Assembly: GCF_900184935.1 (NCBI RefSeq)
Contig: NZ_FXYE01000003.1
Span: forward strand, 59,357-123,356
Reading direction: 5' to 3'
Length of the DNA stretch: 64,000 nucleotides
From: Actibacterium lipolyticum
Lineage (GTDB): Bacteria > Pseudomonadota > Alphaproteobacteria > Rhodobacterales > Rhodobacteraceae
Below the pieces are notes generated by a model. That model was not told the DNA's origin and searched no databases. It saw nothing but the letters and a program-made list of their open reading frames with translations. Position 1 is the stretch's first letter, and every line of letters begins with the position of its first letter. Below, in pieces: positions 1-9,481 of the stretch. Position numbers and translations under genes: made by a program.

Positions 1-1362
1 TCCAACAAGGGTCGTGCGGTCGCGCGGCGCAATCTCTGGATCTCGATCCCTGCGCTTCTGCTGGCCTTCTCGGTCTGGATGGTCTGGTCGATGGTTGTCG
101 CGCGCCTTCCTGCAATCGGGTTCGACTTCACCTCGTCCCAGTTGTTCTGGCTGGCCGCATTGCCCGGGCTTTCGGGTGCGACCCTGCGTATCTTCTACAG
201 CTTTATGGTGCCGATCTTTGGCGGCAGGCTCTGGACGACGCTTTCAACCGGGTCCCTGCTGCTGCCAGCCATGGGTATTGGATACGCCGTACAGAACCCT
301 GATACACCCTATCTGATCTTTCTGTCGCTGGCGCTCTTGTGCGGCCTAGGCGGTGGCAACTTCGCGTCCTCGATGGCCAACATCGCCTACTTCTTTCCAA
401 AAGCGGAAAAGGGCAATGCGCTCGCCCTCAACGCGGGCCTCGGCAACCTCGGCGTCTCTGTCATGCAGTTCCTGGTGCCCATCGTCATCACGGCGGGTGT
501 TTTTGGAGCCATGGGCGGTGCACCGGTCACGCTTGATGATGGCAGCCAGCTTTGGATGCAGAATGCAGGCTTTGTCTGGGTGCCCTTTATCCTCATCGCG
601 ACCATCGCGGCATGGCTGGGTATGAACGACATCGCTGATGCCAAAGCCAGCTTCCGCGATCAGGCTATCATCTTTAGCCGGTTCCACAACTGGGTGATGT
701 GCGTTCTCTATACCGGAACTTTCGGCAGCTTTATTGGCTACTCTGCAGGCTTCCCGTTGCTGACACGGCTGATGTTCCCCGAAGTGAATGCACTGCAGTA
801 CGTATTCCTCGGTCCCCTTGTTGGCGCGCTCAGCCGTGCAGGCACAGGCTGGATCAGCGATCGTTTCGGCGGCGGGCGAGTCACCTTCTGGACCTTCCTC
901 GGTATGATTGTCGCGGTTTACGGCGTGATCTTCTTCCTGCCTTCGGGCGGAGATGGGGGCAGTTTCATGGGCTTCTTCGCCTGCTTCATGGCGCTGTTCC
1001 TGCTGACCGGAATCGGCAATGCATCCACCTTCCAGATGATCCCTGCAATCATGGGTCGTGAAATTCCGCGCCTGATGCCGGAACTGGATGCTGCCGCCAG
1101 CCGTAAGCAAGCCGAGCGCGAGAGTGCCGCGATCATCGCCTTCACTTCGGCCATTGCAGCATACGGCGCGTTCTTCATTCCCAAGCTCTATGGCACCTCG
1201 ATTGCCATGACCGGGGCACCTAATGGCGCGCTTTGGGCCTTCCTCGGCTTCTACTTGATCTGCCTGATCGTGACCTGGGTCTTCTACACCCGGCCCGGTG
1301 GGCTTCTCCATGACATCGAACGTGGTCGCGGCTCCGCTGCCGCTGCACAACCTGCTCAGTAA
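1..1362 (+). CDS. narK: NarK-family nitrate/nitrite transporter (5' end outside window)
   Basis: Major facilitator superfamily transporter that imports nitrate and/or exports nitrite across the inner membrane for the downstream nitrate reductase. The frame is open from the first base, so the true start lies upstream; about 453 codons are visible. The family's two nitrate-signature regions can be seen: GGGNFASSMANIAYFFPKAE with NAGLGNLGVS just after it, and GPLVGALSRAGTGWISDRFG followed later by LTGIGNASTFQMIPAI. Hydrophobic segments run through the whole length, as expected for a 12-TM carrier. In several Rhodobacterales and Paracoccus the NarK1 and NarK2 halves are fused into one long protein, so this may be only the second half; the window edge prevents a decision. 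narG starts 14 bases after the stop, so the two are very likely cotranscribed. Confidence 0.93.
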   Translation, partial: SNKGRAVARRNLWISIPALLLAFSVWMVWSMVVARLPAIGFDFTSSQLFWLAALPGLSGATLRIFYSFMVPIFGGRLWTTLSTGSLLLPAMGIGYAVQNPDTPYLIFLSLALLCGLGGGNFASSMANIAYFFPKAEKGNALALNAGLGNLGVSVMQFLVPIVITAGVFGAMGGAPVTLDDGSQLWMQNAGFVWVPFILIATIAAWLGMNDIADAKASFRDQAIIFSRFHNWVMCVLYTGTFGSFIGYSAGFPLLTRLMFPEVNALQYVFLGPLVGALSRAGTGWISDRFGGGRVTFWTFLGMIVAVYGVIFFLPSGGDGGSFMGFFACFMALFLLTGIGNASTFQMIPAIMGREIPRLMPELDAAASRKQAERESAAIIAFTSAIAAYGAFFIPKLYGTSIAMTGAPNGALWAFLGFYLICLIVTWVFYTRPGGLLHDIERGRGSAAAAQPAQ

Positions 1363-1376
1363 GAAAGGAACCTGAC

Positions 1377-4300
1377 ATGAGCCATCTGCTCGACAGATTG
1401 AACTTTCTCCAGTCGAAAGAACTGGAACAGTTCTCGAACGGCCACGGCCAAGTCACTCGTGAAAATCGCGATTGGGAGGATACCTACCGCAACCGCTGGC
1501 GGCACGACAAAGTCGTCCGTTCTACCCATGGTGTGAACTGCACCGGGTCTTGCAGCTGGAAGATCTACGTCAAATCCGGGATCGTGACCTGGGAGACGCA
1601 GCAGACCGACTACCCGCGCACCCGCGCTGATCTGCCCAACCATGAGCCGCGGGGCTGCGCTCGGGGCGCCTCCTACAGCTGGTATCTCTATTCCGCGAAC
1701 CGGGTGAAAAACCCACTTGTGCGGGGCCGCCTCATGAAGGTCTGGCGCAAGATGCGCGAAACGATGGAACCGATCGAGGCGTGGACAAAGCTGCAAGCCG
1801 ATCCGATCCTGCGTGCCTCCTATGTAGAGACCCGCGGCAAGGGCGGCTTCGTGCGCGCCACTTGGGACGAGGCCACGGAAATTACCGCCGCGGCCAACGC
1901 TTACACCGCCAAGACCTACGGCCCCGACCGCGTGTTTGGCTTCTCGCCGATCCCTGCGATGTCGATGGTCAGTTACGCCGCAGGCTCCCGGTATCTCAGC
2001 CTGATGGGCGGCGTGTGCATGTCGTTCTATGACTGGTATTGCGACTTACCGCCGGCGTCCCCAATGACTTGGGGCGAACAGACAGACGTGCCCGAAAGCG
2101 CGGACTGGTACAACGCAGGATATCTGCTGCTTTGGGGTTCGAACGTTCCACAGACTCGGACACCGGATGCGCATTTCTACACCGAAGCGCGCTACAAGGG
2201 CACCAAATCCGCCGTGATTTGCCCAGACTATTCCGAGGCTGCCAAATTCGGCGATGTCTGGCTGAATGCCAAGCAAGGCACCGATGCGGCACTTGCGATG
2301 GCCTTTGGTCACGTGATCCTGCGTGAGTTCCACCTCGACAATCAGACAGAGTATTTCGAGGACTACACCCGCAAGTATTCCGACTTCCCGATGCTGGTGA
2401 AGCTTGACGAGCAGAATGGCAAGCTTGTTCCAGGCCGCTTTCTGCGCGCCGATGATCTGGACGGCAAGCTGGGGGAAGAGAACAACCCCGAATGGAAGAC
2501 CGTCGCCTATGACGAGATTTCCAAGGGGTTCGTCGCACCGAACGGGTCAGTCGGGTATCGTTGGGGCGAAGATGGCGAATGGAACCTCGAGGAAAAGGCG
2601 AAGGAAGCTGAAACAAGGCTGAAGATGAGCCTCGTTCTGGAAGAGGATTACGACGATGTTGTTGGCGTCGACTTCCCGTACTTCGGCGGCGAGGCGTTTG
2701 GCCAGTTCAAGACAGACGCGACCCACCCTGACGTTCTGACCCGCAATATCCCCGTCAAGAAGATCAAAACAGCGGATGGTGAGGTTCTCGTCGCCACCGT
2801 GTTCGATCTGTTCTGTGCGAATTACGGACTTGATCGCGGACTTGGTGGTGACTGGGTTACTTCCGATTACGGCAACGACATGCCGGGTACGCCAGCATGG
2901 GCGGAAAAGATCACCGGCGTGCCTGCCGACAAGATCGCTCACGTTGCGCGGGAATTTGCGGACAATGCCGAAAAGACCCAAGGCAAGTCGATGATCATCA
3001 TCGGGGCTGCGATGAACCACTGGTTCCACATGGACATGAACTATCGCGGTGTAATCAACATGCTGGTGATGTGCGGCTGCGTCGGTCAATCCGGCGGTGG
3101 CTGGGCGCACTATGTAGGCCAGGAAAAACTCCGGCCACAGACCGGCTGGCAACCTCTGGCCTTTGCGCTCGACTGGAACCGTCCGCCACGCCACATGAAC
3201 TCGACCTCAGCGTGGTATGCGCACACCGACCAATGGCGTTATGAGACGCTCAAAGCCGATGAAATCTTGTCCCCGACAGCGCCTGAAGGTGACTGGGACA
3301 TCAGTATGATCGACTACAACATTCGCGCTGAGCGCATGGGGTGGTTGCCCTCTGCACCACAACTGAAAACCAATCCGTTCGAGGTGGCGAAAGCGGCGAA
3401 AGCGGCGGGCAAGGAGATCCCGGCCTATGTGGCCGAGAATCTGAAATCCGGTGATCTGGAAATGTCCTGCGAGGATCCGGACAATCCTGCCAACTGGCCG
3501 CGCAACCTCTTCGTGTGGCGCTCGAATTTGCTGGGATCGTCCGGCAAAGGCCACGAGTATTTCCTCAAGCATCTTCTGGGCACCGACAACGGTGTGATGG
3601 GCAAGGACCTTGGCGAAGAAGGTGGTCAACTGCCGAAGGAGGCTAAGTGGCACAAGGACGCGCCGCGCGGCAAACTCGACCTGCTGGTGACCATCGACTT
3701 CCGGATGAGCACCACTTGCGTTTATTCCGACATCGTTCTGCCAACTGCCAGTTGGTACGAAAAGGACGACATGAACACCTCGGACATGCACCCGTTCATC
3801 CACCCGCTGCAGGCGGCGGTCGATCCGGCGTATGAAAGCAAATCGGACTGGGAGATCTTCAAGGCCATCGCCAAGAAGTTCCAGGAGATCGCCCCGGGAT
3901 ATCTGGATGTCGAGACAGACATCGTCGCTCTGCCCATTCTTCACGACACCCCTGCGGAAATTGCGCAGGATCAGGTGAAGGACTGGAAAAAAGGCGAATG
4001 TGATCTGATCCCGGGCAAGACAGCGCCTGCCTTCGTGGCGGTCGAACGGGATTACTCAGCGATCTATGAGCGGTTCAAGTCTCTTGGGCCGATGCTCGAT
4101 AAGCTGGGCAATGGCGGCAAGGGGATCAACTGGAACACCCAGGAAGAGATCGACAATCTGTCGGCTTTGAATGGCGTGCAACTGGACGGCCCGGCGGCCG
4201 GTCGGCCCAAGATCGAGACGGCCATCGACGCCTGCGAAGTGATCCTGATGCTGGCGCCCGAAACCAACGGCAATGTTGCCGTGAAGGCTTGGCACGCGCT

Positions 4301-5117
4301 CGAGAAGGCCACGGGACGCGAACACGCGCATCTGGCTGAAGGTGAGCATGGCAACAAAATCCGGTTCCGGGACATTGCCGCACAGCCGCGCAAGATCATC
4401 TCGTCGCCGACGTGGTCGGGCATTGAGTCCGAAAAGGTCAGCTACAACGCGGGCTATACCAACGTCCATGAACTGATCCCGTGGCGCACCCTGACGGGCC
4501 GCCAGCAACTCTACCAGGATCACCTTTGGATGCGGGCGTTTGGCGAGGGCTTTATGTCCTATCGGCCTCCAGTCGACCTCAAGACAATCACCAAGGACGT
4601 GCAGGATGAAGGCGATACGCTGGTCCTGAACTTCATCACACCGCACCAGAAATGGGGCATCCACTCCACCTATACTGACAACCTGTTGATGCTGACCCTG
4701 AACAGGGGTGGGCCAGTTGTCTGGATTTCCGAGGTGGACGCCAAATCGGCGGGTATCGTCGATAACGACTGGATTGAGGTCTACAATATCAACGGTGCTT
4801 TGACGGCGCGGGCGGTCGTTTCTCAGCGGATCAAGGAAGGCTCGACCTTCATGTATCACGCCCAGGAAAAAATCGTGAACACGCCAGGGTCCGAGAAGAC
4901 CGGGAACCGGGGCGGGATTCACAACTCCGTCACGCGTACGGTCCTGAAGCCCACCCACATGATCGGTGGCTACGCGCAACAATCCTATGGTTTCAACTAC
5001 TACGGCACCGTTGGGTCGAACCGGGACGAGTTTGTGGTCATCCGCAAAATGAAGAAAGTTGACTGGCTCGACAAAGAAAAGAGCTGGGAAGCACCTGCAC
5101 AGGAGGCAGCAGAATGA
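1377..5117 (+). CDS. narG: Respiratory nitrate reductase alpha subunit
   Basis: Catalytic subunit of membrane-bound nitrate reductase: reduces nitrate to nitrite at a Mo-bis-MGD centre on the cytoplasmic side of the membrane. At 1246 residues it has the usual NarG length and looks collinear with the E. coli protein. The FS0 [4Fe-4S] ligands are visible as H51, C55, C59 and C94 (THGVNCTGSC, then PRGC). The segment SFYDWYCDLPP near residues 216-226 carries the conserved Asp that binds molybdenum. The N-terminus lacks an export signal, as expected for a cytoplasm-facing NarG. The start follows an AGGAA-like ribosome site just after narK. The stop overlaps the narH start by 4 bases (ATGA). Identification is secure. 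Confidence 0.98.
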   Translation: MSHLLDRLNFLQSKELEQFSNGHGQVTRENRDWEDTYRNRWRHDKVVRSTHGVNCTGSCSWKIYVKSGIVTWETQQTDYPRTRADLPNHEPRGCARGASYSWYLYSANRVKNPLVRGRLMKVWRKMRETMEPIEAWTKLQADPILRASYVETRGKGGFVRATWDEATEITAAANAYTAKTYGPDRVFGFSPIPAMSMVSYAAGSRYLSLMGGVCMSFYDWYCDLPPASPMTWGEQTDVPESADWYNAGYLLLWGSNVPQTRTPDAHFYTEARYKGTKSAVICPDYSEAAKFGDVWLNAKQGTDAALAMAFGHVILREFHLDNQTEYFEDYTRKYSDFPMLVKLDEQNGKLVPGRFLRADDLDGKLGEENNPEWKTVAYDEISKGFVAPNGSVGYRWGEDGEWNLEEKAKEAETRLKMSLVLEEDYDDVVGVDFPYFGGEAFGQFKTDATHPDVLTRNIPVKKIKTADGEVLVATVFDLFCANYGLDRGLGGDWVTSDYGNDMPGTPAWAEKITGVPADKIAHVAREFADNAEKTQGKSMIIIGAAMNHWFHMDMNYRGVINMLVMCGCVGQSGGGWAHYVGQEKLRPQTGWQPLAFALDWNRPPRHMNSTSAWYAHTDQWRYETLKADEILSPTAPEGDWDISMIDYNIRAERMGWLPSAPQLKTNPFEVAKAAKAAGKEIPAYVAENLKSGDLEMSCEDPDNPANWPRNLFVWRSNLLGSSGKGHEYFLKHLLGTDNGVMGKDLGEEGGQLPKEAKWHKDAPRGKLDLLVTIDFRMSTTCVYSDIVLPTASWYEKDDMNTSDMHPFIHPLQAAVDPAYESKSDWEIFKAIAKKFQEIAPGYLDVETDIVALPILHDTPAEIAQDQVKDWKKGECDLIPGKTAPAFVAVERDYSAIYERFKSLGPMLDKLGNGGKGINWNTQEEIDNLSALNGVQLDGPAAGRPKIETAIDACEVILMLAPETNGNVAVKAWHALEKATGREHAHLAEGEHGNKIRFRDIAAQPRKIISSPTWSGIESEKVSYNAGYTNVHELIPWRTLTGRQQLYQDHLWMRAFGEGFMSYRPPVDLKTITKDVQDEGDTLVLNFITPHQKWGIHSTYTDNLLMLTLNRGGPVVWISEVDAKSAGIVDNDWIEVYNINGALTARAVVSQRIKEGSTFMYHAQEKIVNTPGSEKTGNRGGIHNSVTRTVLKPTHMIGGYAQQSYGFNYYGTVGSNRDEFVVIRKMKKVDWLDKEKSWEAPAQEAAE

Positions 5118-6637
5118 AAGTCCGCGCACAAATCGGCATGGTGCTGAACCTCGATAAATGTATCGGGTGCCACACCTGCTCCGTCACCTGCAAGAACGTC
5201 TGGACCAGCCGCGACGGCGTTGAATACGCCTGGTTCAACAATGTGGAAACCAAGCCGGGCCTTGGCTATCCGACCGACTGGGAAAACCAGGCGCGCTGGA
5301 ATGGCGGCTGGGAACGCACCAAGGCGGGCAAGTTGCAGCCCAAACAGGGCAGTAAGTGGCGGATCCTGGCGAATATCTTCGCCAACCCCGACCTGCCCGA
5401 GATCGACGATTACTATGAGCCGTTTGATTTTGACTACGACCACCTGAAATCCGCCCCCGAGATGGAGGCGTTCCCGACCGCGCGCCCCCGCTCCAAGATC
5501 ACCGGCGAACGGATGCAGAAGATCGAGAAGGGGCCGAACTGGGAGGAAATTCTGGGCGGCGAATTCTCCAAACGCTCGGAGGATTACAACTTCGAGGGCA
5601 TCGAAAAGCAGATCTACGGGGAATATGAGAATACATTCATGATGTATCTTCCCCGGCTGTGTGAACACTGCCTCAACCCGACTTGTGTGTCGTCCTGCCC
5701 CTCTGGTGCGATCTACAAGCGTGAGGAGGACGGGATCGTCCTGATCGACCAAGAGAAATGCCGCGGTTGGCGGATGTGCGTCTCGGGCTGTCCCTACAAG
5801 AAGGTTTATTACAACTGGTCCACCGGTAAATCCGAGAAGTGCACTCTGTGTTATCCGCGGATTGAATCCGGCAACCCGACTGTCTGCTCTGAAACCTGCG
5901 TCGGTCGTATCCGGTATCTGGGTGTCATGCTCTACGACGCGGACAAGATTGAAGAAGCGGCCAGTGTGGAAAACACCCAAGACCTCTATGATGCGCAGCT
6001 TGGCGTCTTCCTTGACCCCAACGATCCTGCGGTGATCGAGGCGGCGCGGGCCGACGGCATTCCCGAGGATTGGATAACTGGGGCGCAAGAAAGCCCGATC
6101 TGGAAAATGGCGATGGACTGGAAAGTCGCTTTCCCGCTGCATCCGGAATACCGGACGCTGCCGATGGTCTGGTACATCCCGCCGCTATCACCGATCCAGA
6201 ACGCCGCCGAGGCGGGTGCGATCGGAATGGATGGTGGCATGCCGGATGTGAAGAACCTGCGCATCCCGGTCAAATACCTCGCCAACATGCTGACAGCGGG
6301 CGATGAGGCCCCCGTGGTCACGGCGCTGGAACGGATGCTGGCGATGCGGTCCTACATGCGGTCCAAGACTGTGGAAGGTGTCATCGACGAAGGCATCGCT
6401 GAGCGTGTCGGCCTGAGCGGGCGCATGATTGAGGACATGTACAAGATCATGGCCTTGGCCGATTACGAAGACCGCTTCGTCATTCCGACAACCCACCGCG
6501 AACAGGTCGAGGAAGCTTATGACCTGAAGGGCGGCTGCGGGTTCACTGATACCAACGGATGCTCCACCGGTATCTCCAAAGGATCGCTCTTTGGTGGCTC
6601 CAAGCGACCCCTCAAAATGCCAGCGGAGGTACAGTAA
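5114..6637 (+). CDS. narH: Respiratory nitrate reductase beta subunit (iron-sulfur)
   Basis: Electron-transfer subunit that passes electrons from the NarI hemes to NarG through one [3Fe-4S] and three [4Fe-4S] clusters. The 507-residue protein shows the first ferredoxin-like cluster at C16, C19, C22 and C26, a second at C183, C186, C191 and C195, and the diagnostic CRGWRMC segment (C216, W219, C222), where Trp replaces a cluster cysteine and leaves a [3Fe-4S] centre. It starts inside the end of narG (ATGA overlap), which implies translational coupling and equal stoichiometry. narJ begins one base after its stop. Confidence 0.98.
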   Translation: MKVRAQIGMVLNLDKCIGCHTCSVTCKNVWTSRDGVEYAWFNNVETKPGLGYPTDWENQARWNGGWERTKAGKLQPKQGSKWRILANIFANPDLPEIDDYYEPFDFDYDHLKSAPEMEAFPTARPRSKITGERMQKIEKGPNWEEILGGEFSKRSEDYNFEGIEKQIYGEYENTFMMYLPRLCEHCLNPTCVSSCPSGAIYKREEDGIVLIDQEKCRGWRMCVSGCPYKKVYYNWSTGKSEKCTLCYPRIESGNPTVCSETCVGRIRYLGVMLYDADKIEEAASVENTQDLYDAQLGVFLDPNDPAVIEAARADGIPEDWITGAQESPIWKMAMDWKVAFPLHPEYRTLPMVWYIPPLSPIQNAAEAGAIGMDGGMPDVKNLRIPVKYLANMLTAGDEAPVVTALERMLAMRSYMRSKTVEGVIDEGIAERVGLSGRMIEDMYKIMALADYEDRFVIPTTHREQVEEAYDLKGGCGFTDTNGCSTGISKGSLFGGSKRPLKMPAEVQ

Positions 6638-6638
6638 C

Positions 6639-7343
6639 ATGGACCGTACACTGAAAGCCTTTTCCCTGATCCTGAGTTACCCGACGCGCGAGTTGCAGCA
6701 TGCCATGCCCGAGATCGGAGGCGTTCTGGCCTCGGATACGCGATTGACAGCAGCAGCACGTCGGGCGTTGCGCCCGCTGGTGGAGGAGCTGGCCGGGCGC
6801 GACATTTACGACCTGCAGGAGACATTCGTCATGCTGTTTGACCGGTCGCGGACGTTGTCGCTAAACCTGTTTGAACATGTCCATGGCGAAAGCCGGGATC
6901 GGGGTGGGGCCATGGTATCGCTGGTCGAAACCTACCGTGAAGGTGGATTTGATCCGGTTACTTCTGAACTTCCTGATCATCTGCCGGTGCTTCTGGAATT
7001 CCTGTCGACGCGGCCCTTTGCAGAAGCACAGGATACTCTGGCGGATGCGGCCCATATCTTTGAGGCCTTGAACGCGCGTCTGGTTCGCAGGGAGAGTCCT
7101 TATGGCGCCGTCTTCGCTAGCCTTTTGCAGCTTGCTGGCGTGAAACCGGATCAGGAAGCGGTCGCAGAAATGCTGGCGCAGCCGGATGACGATCCCACCG
7201 ATCTGGAGGCACTGGACGAGGTCTGGGAAGAAAGCGAAGTGCTTTTTGGCCCGGATCCTAGCGCCGGGTGCCCACAAGTGCGTGACATGTTGGCCAACAT
7301 GGACGTTCCAATCAACCCCGCACCACATCAAGCGGCCGAATAG
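6639..7343 (+). CDS. narJ: Nitrate reductase assembly chaperone NarJ
   Basis: Dedicated cytoplasmic chaperone (TorD/NarJ family) that holds the NarGH apo-complex until molybdenum cofactor and clusters are inserted and the complex joins NarI. 234 residues, alpha-helical, with the family segments LILSYPTREL near the N-terminus and LFEHVHGESRDRG in the middle. The ATG at 6639 is chosen over an in-frame upstream start inside narH because GGAGG lies 10 bases before it (6624-6628) and the upstream residues would only duplicate narH DNA. It sits between narH and narI as in most nar operons. Confidence 0.95.
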   Translation: MDRTLKAFSLILSYPTRELQHAMPEIGGVLASDTRLTAAARRALRPLVEELAGRDIYDLQETFVMLFDRSRTLSLNLFEHVHGESRDRGGAMVSLVETYREGGFDPVTSELPDHLPVLLEFLSTRPFAEAQDTLADAAHIFEALNARLVRRESPYGAVFASLLQLAGVKPDQEAVAEMLAQPDDDPTDLEALDEVWEESEVLFGPDPSAGCPQVRDMLANMDVPINPAPHQAAE

Positions 7344-7354
7344 GGAGATACATC

Positions 7355-8098
7355 ATGTTCTTGGACCTCGACTACTTCATCTTTGGAATCATGCCCTACA
7401 TCGCGCTGACCGTGCTGATTGTTGGGTCAATTGCACGATATGAGAAGGACCCATTCACTTGGAAATCCTCTTCCAGCCAGCTTTTGCGACGCAAGCAATT
7501 GTGGTGGGGATCCGTACTGTTCCATGTCGGAATCATCACTGTCTTCGGCGGCCACCTGATTGGACTGTTCACACCAGTCTGGATTCTTGACACTCTTGGT
7601 ATTCCATATGCAATGAAGCAATGGGCGGCTGTGATCCTTGGCGGTACAGCGGGCATTGCGGCCCTTATCGGTGCGTCACTTTTGATCCACCGCCGCGTGA
7701 TGGACCCACGCATCTGGCGCCACACCAGTTTCGCCGACATTGGCATTCTTGTTTTGATCTGGCTGCAGTTGTTCATCGGGCTGGGCACAATCTTTCTGAC
7801 CTTGCAGCACATGGACGGGGCAGAAATGGTGCGCTTCATGACCTGGTCGCAGAGCGTGATCCTGCTGAACCTGAACGCTTGGGCAATGGTTGTAGACGTC
7901 CACTGGCTCTACAAGGCGCACATCTTTCTAGGTCTGCTAATCACCATCCTGTTCCCGTTTACACGGCTTGTGCACATGGTATCCGGCTTTGCGGCACCGT
8001 TCCGGTTCCTGCTGCGCCCGGGCTATCAGATTGTGCGGTCGCGGCGGCAGAAAGCTCTGCCGAAGCGCAGCGCTGCCAAAGCAACACCGGCGGAGTAG
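7355..8098 (+). CDS. narI: Respiratory nitrate reductase gamma subunit (cytochrome b)
   Basis: Membrane subunit that oxidises quinol at the periplasmic face and passes electrons through two b hemes to NarH. 247 residues with five hydrophobic spans. The probable heme ligands are H57 and H67 in one helix (FHVGIITVFGGH) and H189 and H207 in another (the 18-residue spacing equals that of E. coli H187 and H205). It starts 11 bases after narJ with GGGAGA upstream. A basic C-terminal tail (RSRRQKALPKR) follows the last helix on the cytoplasmic side. Confidence 0.97.
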   Translation: MFLDLDYFIFGIMPYIALTVLIVGSIARYEKDPFTWKSSSSQLLRRKQLWWGSVLFHVGIITVFGGHLIGLFTPVWILDTLGIPYAMKQWAAVILGGTAGIAALIGASLLIHRRVMDPRIWRHTSFADIGILVLIWLQLFIGLGTIFLTLQHMDGAEMVRFMTWSQSVILLNLNAWAMVVDVHWLYKAHIFLGLLITILFPFTRLVHMVSGFAAPFRFLLRPGYQIVRSRRQKALPKRSAAKATPAE

Positions 8099-8103
8099 AG
8101 CTC

Positions 8104-8901
8104 ATGAACGTAGCACTCTTTCCCGACCTGATCGTCAATGGCGAACTTGTGCCCCACGCGCTGGTGGCCGCCGAAACCCAGAACCAGGAAGCCCCGAAAG
8201 GCAAACCCGGAATTGCATGGCGCAAGGCCACCAATGCAGTGGCGATCCGAACTCTGCTTTTGCAGGAGGCCGTTGCCCGAGGTGTCACGCCAGCCCGCCA
8301 GGAGGTTGGTCCCGGCCGGTTCGAGACAGATGAGGAGGCCCAGATCCGGGGCCTTCTCGAACAGGCGGTCAGTGTCACTCCGCCCAATGCCAAGGAGATC
8401 AAGGCAGAGTGGCAGAAAGATCCATCCCGGTTTAGAACCCCGCCTTTGTGGGAAGCATCTCATATTCTGTGCGCTTGCGATCCGCGCGACGCTGAGGCGC
8501 GGCAAAAAGCACTGTCGCGGATAACGGCTATCGCTGCGGTCCTAGCCGGGGACCCTAAAGGGTTTGCGGCATTGGCGGCACGTGAGAGCGAATGTGGATC
8601 GAAGGACTCTGGTGGAGCGCTTGGACAACTCGGTCCGGGTGATACCGTTCCGGAATTCGAGGCTGTACTCCGCAAGCTGTCCGAAGGTGAGACGACTTCT
8701 GAACCCGTTCTGACAAGGCATGGCTATCATATTATCCGGCTCGATGCGCTGGCGGAAGGCCAGGTTCTGCCGTTTGAGGCCGTGCGCTCAAAAATCGCCG
8801 AGGCGATGGAGAAAGCGGCTTGGGCGAAAGAGGCCCGGGACTTTGTCGATCAATTGGTCAAAGGCGCGGACATCGAAGGGGCTGACTTTAGCATGGTCTG
8901 A
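8104..8901 (+). CDS. Parvulin-type peptidyl-prolyl isomerase of the nar operon
   Basis: Predicted cis-trans prolyl isomerase (PpiC/NifM-like), 265 residues. The C-terminal half has the parvulin core: WEASHILCACDP, then CGSKDSGGALGQLGPG, VPEFEAVL and PVLTRHGYHIIRLD. The N-terminal 100 residues are a helical SurA/NifM-type region without a signal peptide, so it probably works in the cytoplasm. A gene of this kind commonly follows narI in alpha-, beta- and gammaproteobacterial nar operons, where a role in maturing the reductase is presumed. The ATG lies 5 bases after the narI stop; an in-frame start inside narI was rejected. Confidence 0.9.
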   Translation: MNVALFPDLIVNGELVPHALVAAETQNQEAPKGKPGIAWRKATNAVAIRTLLLQEAVARGVTPARQEVGPGRFETDEEAQIRGLLEQAVSVTPPNAKEIKAEWQKDPSRFRTPPLWEASHILCACDPRDAEARQKALSRITAIAAVLAGDPKGFAALAARESECGSKDSGGALGQLGPGDTVPEFEAVLRKLSEGETTSEPVLTRHGYHIIRLDALAEGQVLPFEAVRSKIAEAMEKAAWAKEARDFVDQLVKGADIEGADFSMV

Positions 8902-8917
8902 TCGGGAGGATAGGCCG

Positions 8918-9481
8918 GTGACGAAAGATAGTGAACGATTGCTTACGACTGCGCGGGGCGGAAAGGCAAAAACCGGCCCGTTTAACAATCCGTTGGATTT
9001 CATTGCCGAAGATCACATGCGCGAACGGGAAGTCTGCGCCTTGATCGACAAGCTGGTCACCGCGTCATCTACCAAGAGCGCAGAAAGGAAGATGATCGTT
9101 GAGTTTCTAACGGAACAATTGCCGCTGCATCTTGCAGACGAAGAAATCGATCTTTTTCCGATGATGTTGGAACGCTGCGATCCGGAAGAGGAAATCAAAG
9201 AGTTGATTGAAAAGCTTGAAGCCGATCACGGACATGCCCTTGCTGATGCACCAGCCATAGCGGCTCTGATCGAAGTAAATAAGACCAGCGATACGGGCTT
9301 CTCGGAAAAAGCCTGCGCTCGGATGATTGATTTCGCCGGTCATGCACGACGCCATCTCATTCTTGAGAACGCCATTATTCTGCCGATTGCGCGCGTCCGT
9401 CTGACCGAGGACGACCTCGAAACCATGAGAAATCATATGCGGGAACGACGGCTTGATCATCACAAGGAGAAGACGAAATGA
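8918..9481 (+). CDS. Hemerythrin-like HHE domain protein
   Basis: 187-residue protein of the hemerythrin/HHE cation-binding fold. Candidate di-iron ligands are H33 (EDHMRERE), H71 and E75 (HLADEE), H104/H106 (ADHGH) and the HARRHLILEN segment near the C-terminus. Related proteins bind O2 or NO or protect iron centres; in this operon a role linked to nitrosative stress or iron is inference. The GTG start at 8918 was chosen because GGAGGA lies 7 bases upstream (8905-8910); the longer frame would overlap the isomerase gene by almost 200 bases. Its stop overlaps the next start (ATGA). Confidence 0.8.
   Translation: MTKDSERLLTTARGGKAKTGPFNNPLDFIAEDHMREREVCALIDKLVTASSTKSAERKMIVEFLTEQLPLHLADEEIDLFPMMLERCDPEEEIKELIEKLEADHGHALADAPAIAALIEVNKTSDTGFSEKACARMIDFAGHARRHLILENAIILPIARVRLTEDDLETMRNHMRERRLDHHKEKTK

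Noticed and set aside
346..1350. Minus-strand frame of 334 codons opposite narK
   Set aside because: Shadow of a GC-rich coding strand; no ribosome site, Cys/His/Gln-rich improbable protein, and narK is certain.
4056..6142. Minus-strand frames of 357 and 380 codons opposite narG/narH
   Set aside because: Antisense shadows of well-identified genes without start signals.
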